Made by a program: the position numbers and the translations under genes. The notes under the pieces were generated by a model. The model had not been told where the DNA came from and ran no database searches. It saw only the letters and a list, made by a program, of their open reading frames with translations. 9,249 bases of DNA from JAUZQZ01 sp964624255. GTDB taxonomy: Bacteria > Pseudomonadota > Zetaproteobacteria > Mariprofundales > Mariprofundaceae. Location: contig CAZUWV010000064.1 in NCBI GenBank assembly GCA_964624255.1, forward strand, positions 1-9,249, written 5' to 3'. The first letter of the stretch is position 1. Every line of letters begins with the position of its first letter. This document shows positions 5,322-9,249 of the stretch, piece after piece.

Positions 5322-8090
5322 TCAACTGACCGCGCGAATCGCCTTCGCCAGAGCATCGGGATGGTAGGGCTTCTGGATGAACCCGGCCAGCCCCTTGCCG
5401 GAGAAATGACTGGTGGCCTCCTGTTCGTTGTAGCCGCTGGACAGAATGACCTTCACATCCTTATTCACTCGCCGAAGTTCGCGGAAACAGCCCTTGCCAT
5501 CCAGCCTAGGCATGGTCATATCCAGCAATACCACCGTAATTTCCCGCTGATGTTGGCGATAGACCTCCACGCCCTCCAGTCCATCCTCCGCGGTCAGGGT
5601 CTTATATCCCATATCCTCCAGCATCATGGCCGCTGTTTCCCGAATGGTTTCCTCATCATCCACAATCAATATGCTTCCTGAACCTTGCCATGCATCCGTC
5701 CCGGCGGGTTCTTCATCCATGCTCTCAGCCATCTGACCGGACACAGGAAAGAGCGCCTTGAATGTGGTGCCGCGCCCTGGTTCACTGTACAGCTTCAATG
5801 CGCCGTGATGCCCGCGTATAATCCCCAGCACCGCGCTCATGCCCAGCCCGCGTCCGGTAAATTTGGTGGTAAAGAAAGGCTCGAAGATACGCTTGCGGGT
5901 TTCCCGATTCATGCCGCAGCCCGTATCGGATACTTCGAGAAACACGTAACGGCCCTCGGGTAAATTCTCGTCCAGACATGTCTCGCTCAGATAGGCGTGA
6001 TCCGCATGCATCATGCCGGTCACAATGGCAATGACCCCGCTTTTTTCACCAATGGCATCCGAGGCGTTGATGACCAGATTCATAATCACCTGCTGCATCT
6101 GCGCCGCATCTGCATCCACGGCGGGAATTTGTTCCGCCAACTGGTATTTAATGACCACATTCTTGGCGATGGAGACCTCAAGCAGTTTGGTGATTTCTTC
6201 CACCAGCCCGGATAAATTCAGCGCCTTGACCACAAACCGTCCCTTGCCAGAATAGGCCAGCATCTGCCTGCACAGCTCAGCCGCTTTTTCACTGGACGTG
6301 ACAATATTACCCAGATATCCGGGCATCGCCTCGGGATGGGAAACAACCTTGCTTTTGGCCAGTGCCGCATTGCCGAGAATAGCGGTGAGGATATTGTTGA
6401 AGTCATGCGCAATACCGCCGGCCAATACACCGAGCGATTCCAGCCGCTGGGCGTGTTCCATCCTTTGCTGTCCTTCCCGCTCCTTGCGGATATCGCGTGC
6501 AATGACGGAATAGCTGGCCGCCGTTCCATCCGGGTTCTTTTGCACACTGAACGTCGCCAGCGTGAGGATCTCATCTTCGTTGCGGCGCCGGAACACCATG
6601 TCCGTCTGGTAACCTCCATGTTTAAGGAGATCCGGAAAAATCTTGTCGCGCATCCGCTTTGTTTCAGCAGGCGGATGGAAATCCGCCATCTGCATGCTAC
6701 TCACATCGGCATCGGCGGACAGGTCCAGCATACGGCGTCCGGCCGGATTGATGTACATCACACGACCTTGGGCATCCGCCATGCCGATGAAGTCAGCACT
6801 GGTTTCGATGATGGACAGCAGGCGCGCTGTCTCCGCCTCGGCCTGCTTGCGAGTCGTAATATCCTGAACAATCAACTGTACGGCGGGATGGCCCTCGTAT
6901 TCGCAGGGCGCGGCGGTCACTGCCGCGTCGAACTCCGATCCATCCGCACGGGAAAGCGTCCCTTCCACCGCCGGAAGCGCTCGTTCCGCGGCAAGGATTT
7001 GGCTGATTCGCCCATTGACGAAGCCAACGCAGCGACCGGGCAGGAGATCCGTAACAGGATGACCGGTAGCCGCCTCCGGGCCGCCGATACCAAACAACGT
7101 TAACGCGGCGGGGTTGGCGTATACCACAATGCCTTCATGAATAAGCAGCAGGGCTCCCGGCATGTTCTCCAGCAAACCGCGATACTTTCCTTCGCTCTGC
7201 TGCAGAAGCGCGTGTTCTTCGGCCAGTGCGGCGGTACGTCGCCTTACGGTGCGGCGCAATAAAAACACCCACAGCCACAGGCCCAGTGCCATGACAAACA
7301 GGGCGGTGATGGCAGTGATGATCTGAGTGGCATTTTTTGCCATCCAACTCTTCGGTTTAAGCTGCCACTTTCGGATAATCTCCTCGTAACGCCCGGAGTG
7401 TTTGATTTCTGCCAGACCCTTATTGAGCATGGTAATGATGGCTGTGTTGCCTTTTTTGGCGGTAAAGCAAAAATCCTGCGGCCACAGGCCTGCTGTTGCC
7501 AGTTCCACATGCTTCAGACCGTGCTTCTGGATAAAATAAAGCCCGGGGTCTTTGGCCGTGAAGAAAGCCGCAGCCCGACCTGTATCCACGTCCAGAAGCC
7601 CCTGCGCCCTGGTTTCCACCGGCAAGCGGTCAAAATCATCCCGACCGGCTAATTTCTCATTGGCAATATCACTCCTCTGCAAAGCGATAATATGCCCCGT
7701 GATAGAGTCCAGGCCCCGAATCTCCGTCTCGTTTTCATTGCGGAACAATGCCTGCATGATGCTGCTGGTCGGATTGGAAAACTCGTATTTACCGATACGC
7801 TCCGGCGTGCGGATCATATTGATCAAGTCCACCCTGTCACCCTTCAGACTCTTGAGCGCAACGGGCCATGGCATGGCTATAAACTTGAAGCTCACACCAG
7901 CAGATTGACCGATGGCGCGCAACATATCAGGCAGCATTCCCTTGATTTTGCCGTCCACACCAAGGAACTCGTAGGGAGCATATGTCGCATCCACGGCGAC
8001 TTTGTAGGTGTGCTTCTTCGCTTCATCCGCCAACGCCGCCAGCGGCAGCAGGCAAAGCAGCGTTGTCAGAATGAACCTGTATTTTTTCAT
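5322..8090 (-). CDS. BvgS-like hybrid histidine kinase: signal peptide-SBP_bac_3-TM-PAS-PAS-HisKA-HATPase-REC
   Basis: 922 residues from the ATG at 8090. That start gives a clean signal peptide (MKKYRF, hydrophobic core, cleavage likely after AALA near residue 22) with GGGA 6 nt upstream; in-frame ATGs further upstream (to 8201) would bury it. Residues about 28-247 are one family-3 periplasmic solute-binding (Venus flytrap) domain opening with VAVDATYAPYEF, so an amino-acid-like or other small solute is the probable ligand. One membrane helix (about 257-278) leads to a short coiled coil and two PAS domains (about 300-418 and 425-545). HisKA has H562 in GGIAHDFNNILT; HATPase shows N671/N675, DTGCGM at 722 and a GRGLGM box. 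The C-terminal receiver (about 806-920) has D811-812, phosphoacceptor D857 and K907. No HPt or DNA-binding domain follows, so a separate partner must carry the phosphate onward. The gene is convergent with the haem-kinase operon and has its own likely promoter. Ligand and partner are unknown. Confidence 0.93.
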   Translation of the reverse strand: MKKYRFILTTLLCLLPLAALADEAKKHTYKVAVDATYAPYEFLGVDGKIKGMLPDMLRAIGQSAGVSFKFIAMPWPVALKSLKGDRVDLINMIRTPERIGKYEFSNPTSSIMQALFRNENETEIRGLDSITGHIIALQRSDIANEKLAGRDDFDRLPVETRAQGLLDVDTGRAAAFFTAKDPGLYFIQKHGLKHVELATAGLWPQDFCFTAKKGNTAIITMLNKGLAEIKHSGRYEEIIRKWQLKPKSWMAKNATQIITAITALFVMALGLWLWVFLLRRTVRRRTAALAEEHALLQQSEGKYRGLLENMPGALLLIHEGIVVYANPAALTLFGIGGPEAATGHPVTDLLPGRCVGFVNGRISQILAAERALPAVEGTLSRADGSEFDAAVTAAPCEYEGHPAVQLIVQDITTRKQAEAETARLLSIIETSADFIGMADAQGRVMYINPAGRRMLDLSADADVSSMQMADFHPPAETKRMRDKIFPDLLKHGGYQTDMVFRRRNEDEILTLATFSVQKNPDGTAASYSVIARDIRKEREGQQRMEHAQRLESLGVLAGGIAHDFNNILTAILGNAALAKSKVVSHPEAMPGYLGNIVTSSEKAAELCRQMLAYSGKGRFVVKALNLSGLVEEITKLLEVSIAKNVVIKYQLAEQIPAVDADAAQMQQVIMNLVINASDAIGEKSGVIAIVTGMMHADHAYLSETCLDENLPEGRYVFLEVSDTGCGMNRETRKRIFEPFFTTKFTGRGLGMSAVLGIIRGHHGALKLYSEPGRGTTFKALFPVSGQMAESMDEEPAGTDAWQGSGSILIVDDEETIRETAAMMLEDMGYKTLTAEDGLEGVEVYRQHQREITVVLLDMTMPRLDGKGCFRELRRVNKDVKVILSSGYNEQEATSHFSGKGLAGFIQKPYHPDALAKAIRAVS

Positions 8091-8207
8091 ACACAATCCC
8101 ACAGAATCAATCCAAATACGAAGCGCCATCGCTTCATGGGTTTGAGCCTGCATGATTTGTGGGTAAAGGGCAGGCCTGTGCGGTGCATGCAAACAGGTCA
8201 CACCACG

Positions 8208-8236
8208 ATTATCGAAGGCATCCGCATGAATATCAC
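8208..8236 (-). promoter_or_regulatory. Sigma-70-like promoter for the BvgS-like kinase
   Basis: On the - strand, GTGATA (8236-8231, 4 of 6 to TTGACA) is followed after exactly 17 bp by GATAAT (8213-8208, 5 of 6 to TATAAT). The -35 overlaps the TGA stop of the CheX-like gene. Transcription would start near 8201, leaving a leader of about 110 nt before the kinase ATG at 8090. This is the best-matching promoter seen in the window, but it is predicted by eye only. Confidence 0.5.
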
Positions 8237-8718
8237 CCTGAGTCCGGAGTCAGTATCAGCAAATGCGTCGATACATCACCCATCAGCATATCCGTGACAA
8301 TACTGTCCTGATGTTCCATGGCGCACACCTGTCCGTTAATGAAGATCGGCAGGCCGAGATGAATGCTGGCATCCTCCTCGTTCGCCAACTGCTTCACCAT
8401 TCCGGCCACGATATTGATGATCTCGCCGTAGGCATCGACCATATCCGCGCCGGAGATTTCATCGCACTCTTCCGCTTCCATACCCAGCAACATGCCAGCC
8501 AGTTGTTTGCACCCGACTTTCGAGGAAATGATCCCCAGTTGCACCGAGCCGGAATCGCCAACCAGCGTGACATAGACCCCTGGTCCGGATTCGGCAGGCC
8601 CTGATCCGCTGGACTGGACCGGGCACCCGTCCAGCCCCAGCATGTCGCGCGAGAAACCCTCCGTGGCCTGCACGAACATGCCCATCCAGTACTGCGCTGT
8701 TCCCCTCTTCGCAGCCAT
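8233..8718 (-). CDS. CheX-like chemotaxis phosphatase domain protein
   Basis: A 161-residue predicted cytoplasmic protein without signal peptide or membrane helix. The central segment MVDAYGEIINIVAG contains an ExxN pair (E99, N102). In the CheC/CheX/FliY phosphatase family this motif supplies the residues that remove phosphate from CheY-P. The single such motif and the length fit CheX better than CheC, which has two. The N-terminal 50 residues include a glycine/serine/proline-rich stretch (QSSGSGPAESGPG) before VYVTLVGDSGSVQLGI, which looks like the first strands of the fold. The gene starts 3 bp after the stop of the CheY-like gene, with AAAGGG upstream inside that gene, so the two are almost certainly co-transcribed. 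The obvious substrate is the neighbouring receiver. The family call is confident; true CheY-P phosphatase activity is inferred. Confidence 0.85.
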   Translation of the reverse strand: MAAKRGTAQYWMGMFVQATEGFSRDMLGLDGCPVQSSGSGPAESGPGVYVTLVGDSGSVQLGIISSKVGCKQLAGMLLGMEAEECDEISGADMVDAYGEIINIVAGMVKQLANEEDASIHLGLPIFINGQVCAMEHQDSIVTDMLMGDVSTHLLILTPDSG

Positions 8719-8721
8719 GAC

Positions 8722-9078
8722 TTACGCCCTTTCGATGGCGGATTTCAACTTGTCTGCCGAAAATGGCTTGCCGATCACGAAGGCGGCGCCTGCGTCCATG
8801 CCTTCCTGAGTGATCTCCGGCGTCGCTACCGAGGTGATAAAGCCAAATTTAACATCAAAACCCTCAGCCCGCAGAGCCTTCAGGAATTCGATGCCGGACA
8901 TCTCGGGCATGTTCCAGTCGCACAATATAAAATCAGGCAGCGAGGCTTTGACGGCGGTCAGGCCTTTGGCGCCGTTGTCCGCTTCTTCAATCTCCGCATC
9001 CCCGAATCCAGCCTGCCGCAAGGTACGTTTGACGATCATGCGCATCGCCTTGCTGTCGTCCACTACCAGAATTTTCAT
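8722..9078 (-). CDS. CheY-like single-domain response regulator
   Basis: A 118-residue receiver with no output domain. MKILVVDDSKAMRM carries D7-D8; D54 lies in CDWNMPEMSG, T82 in FITS and K104 in GKPF. The DDSKAMR and CDWNMPEMSG blocks are typical of chemotaxis CheY rather than of transcription-factor receivers. The ATG at 9078 is chosen because a strong GGAG (9088-9085) lies 6 nt upstream and the receiver starts immediately; an in-frame ATG at 9123 would add a non-conserved tail. The upstream 170 bp hold no gene; a weak -10-like TATAGC on the - strand is visible near 9151-9156, with no good -35. Paired with the CheX-like phosphatase 3 bp downstream, it forms a CheY/CheX module; whether it acts on the flagellar motor or elsewhere cannot be told here. 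Confidence 0.9.
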   Translation of the reverse strand: MKILVVDDSKAMRMIVKRTLRQAGFGDAEIEEADNGAKGLTAVKASLPDFILCDWNMPEMSGIEFLKALRAEGFDVKFGFITSVATPEITQEGMDAGAAFVIGKPFSADKLKSAIERA

Positions 9079-9218
9079 TTGCCTCTCCCTTGAATCTTCT
9101 ATCCGCGAGCAAGTCTGCATCAAGTCGGGGCAAGCGTCTACGGAACGGCTATACGACAGGGGTACAGGGCTGTTTCATTTTTTTGCATTCCGAGCAACTA
9201 CTCAGCACCCATCGTTTT

Positions 9219-9249
9219 GTCATTGCGAAGGAGCGAAAGCGACTGCGGC
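9219..9249. repeat. REP-like palindromic repeat, cut by the window edge
   Basis: The last 31 bases, starting GTCATTGCGA and running through GGAGCGAAAGCGA to the edge at TGCGGC, closely resemble the widespread intergenic palindrome family of the form GTCATTGCGAGGAGCGAAGCGACGCGGCAAT. The expected right arm (GCAAT...) would fall just beyond the window. It lies in the intergenic region upstream of the CheY-like gene. Recognised from memory of the motif; copy number in this genome is not visible. Confidence 0.6.

Noticed and set aside
6336..7103. A 255-codon open frame on the + strand opposite the BvgS-like kinase.
   Set aside because: It is antisense to the PAS and HisKA coding sequence and shows no recognisable fold, signal or ribosome site.
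8091..8201. Upstream in-frame starts for the BvgS-like kinase.
   Set aside because: They would place 13-37 extra residues before a clear signal peptide, and 8201 is close to the predicted transcription start.
7692..8297. A 201-codon open frame on the + strand crossing the kinase 5' end into the CheX-like gene.
   Set aside because: It overlaps two well-supported - strand genes, has histidine/arginine/glutamine-rich low-quality sequence and no plausible start context.

Overview
The window is a dense block of two-component signalling genes lying directly downstream of the 3' end of a flagellar export gene (fliP). It comes from a motile Gram-negative bacterium of moderately high GC. I infer a proteobacterium, perhaps betaproteobacterial, from the FliP sequence, the periplasmic sensor domains and a REP-like repeat at the right edge. 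That lineage call rests on general resemblance only.

Left part (1-5231, + strand): the last 48 codons of fliP are followed by a hairpin and a gene-free stretch of about 170 bp. That stretch holds AT-rich tandem near-repeats and a weak sigma-70-like promoter. Four tightly packed genes follow, with 11-bp and 4-bp overlaps and then a 4-bp gap. They encode (i) a response regulator with an excisionase/BldC-type helix-turn-helix placed in front of its receiver; (ii) a stand-alone receiver; (iii) a 1156-residue membrane hybrid histidine kinase with a periplasmic CxxCH (c-type haem) motif, HAMP, GAF, HisKA, HATPase, two receivers (the first without its phosphoacceptor Asp) and a degenerate GGDEF domain; and (iv) a DivK/CheY-like receiver. 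This looks like one operon encoding a phosphorelay.

Middle (5232-5321): a 90-bp convergent intergenic region carrying two perfect inverted repeats.

Right part (5322-9078, - strand): a BvgS-like hybrid kinase (signal peptide, family-3 solute-binding domain, one membrane helix, two PAS domains, HisKA/HATPase, receiver). Upstream of it are a CheX-like phosphatase gene and a CheY-like receiver gene, only 3 bp apart. A good sigma-70-like promoter for the kinase overlaps the cheX-like stop codon. The last 31 bases look like the start of a REP-type palindromic repeat cut by the window edge.

Working model (inference): a haem-based redox or gas signal and a small periplasmic solute are read by two hybrid kinases. 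They feed several single-domain receivers, with CheX-like dephosphorylation resetting the CheY-like one. The only visible DNA-binding output is the HTH-receiver protein. The degenerate GGDEF keeps an RxxD inhibitory-site motif but has lost its catalytic signature, so it may read c-di-GMP and tie the relay to the motile/sessile decision. No RNA genes, CRISPR arrays or insertion sequences were seen.
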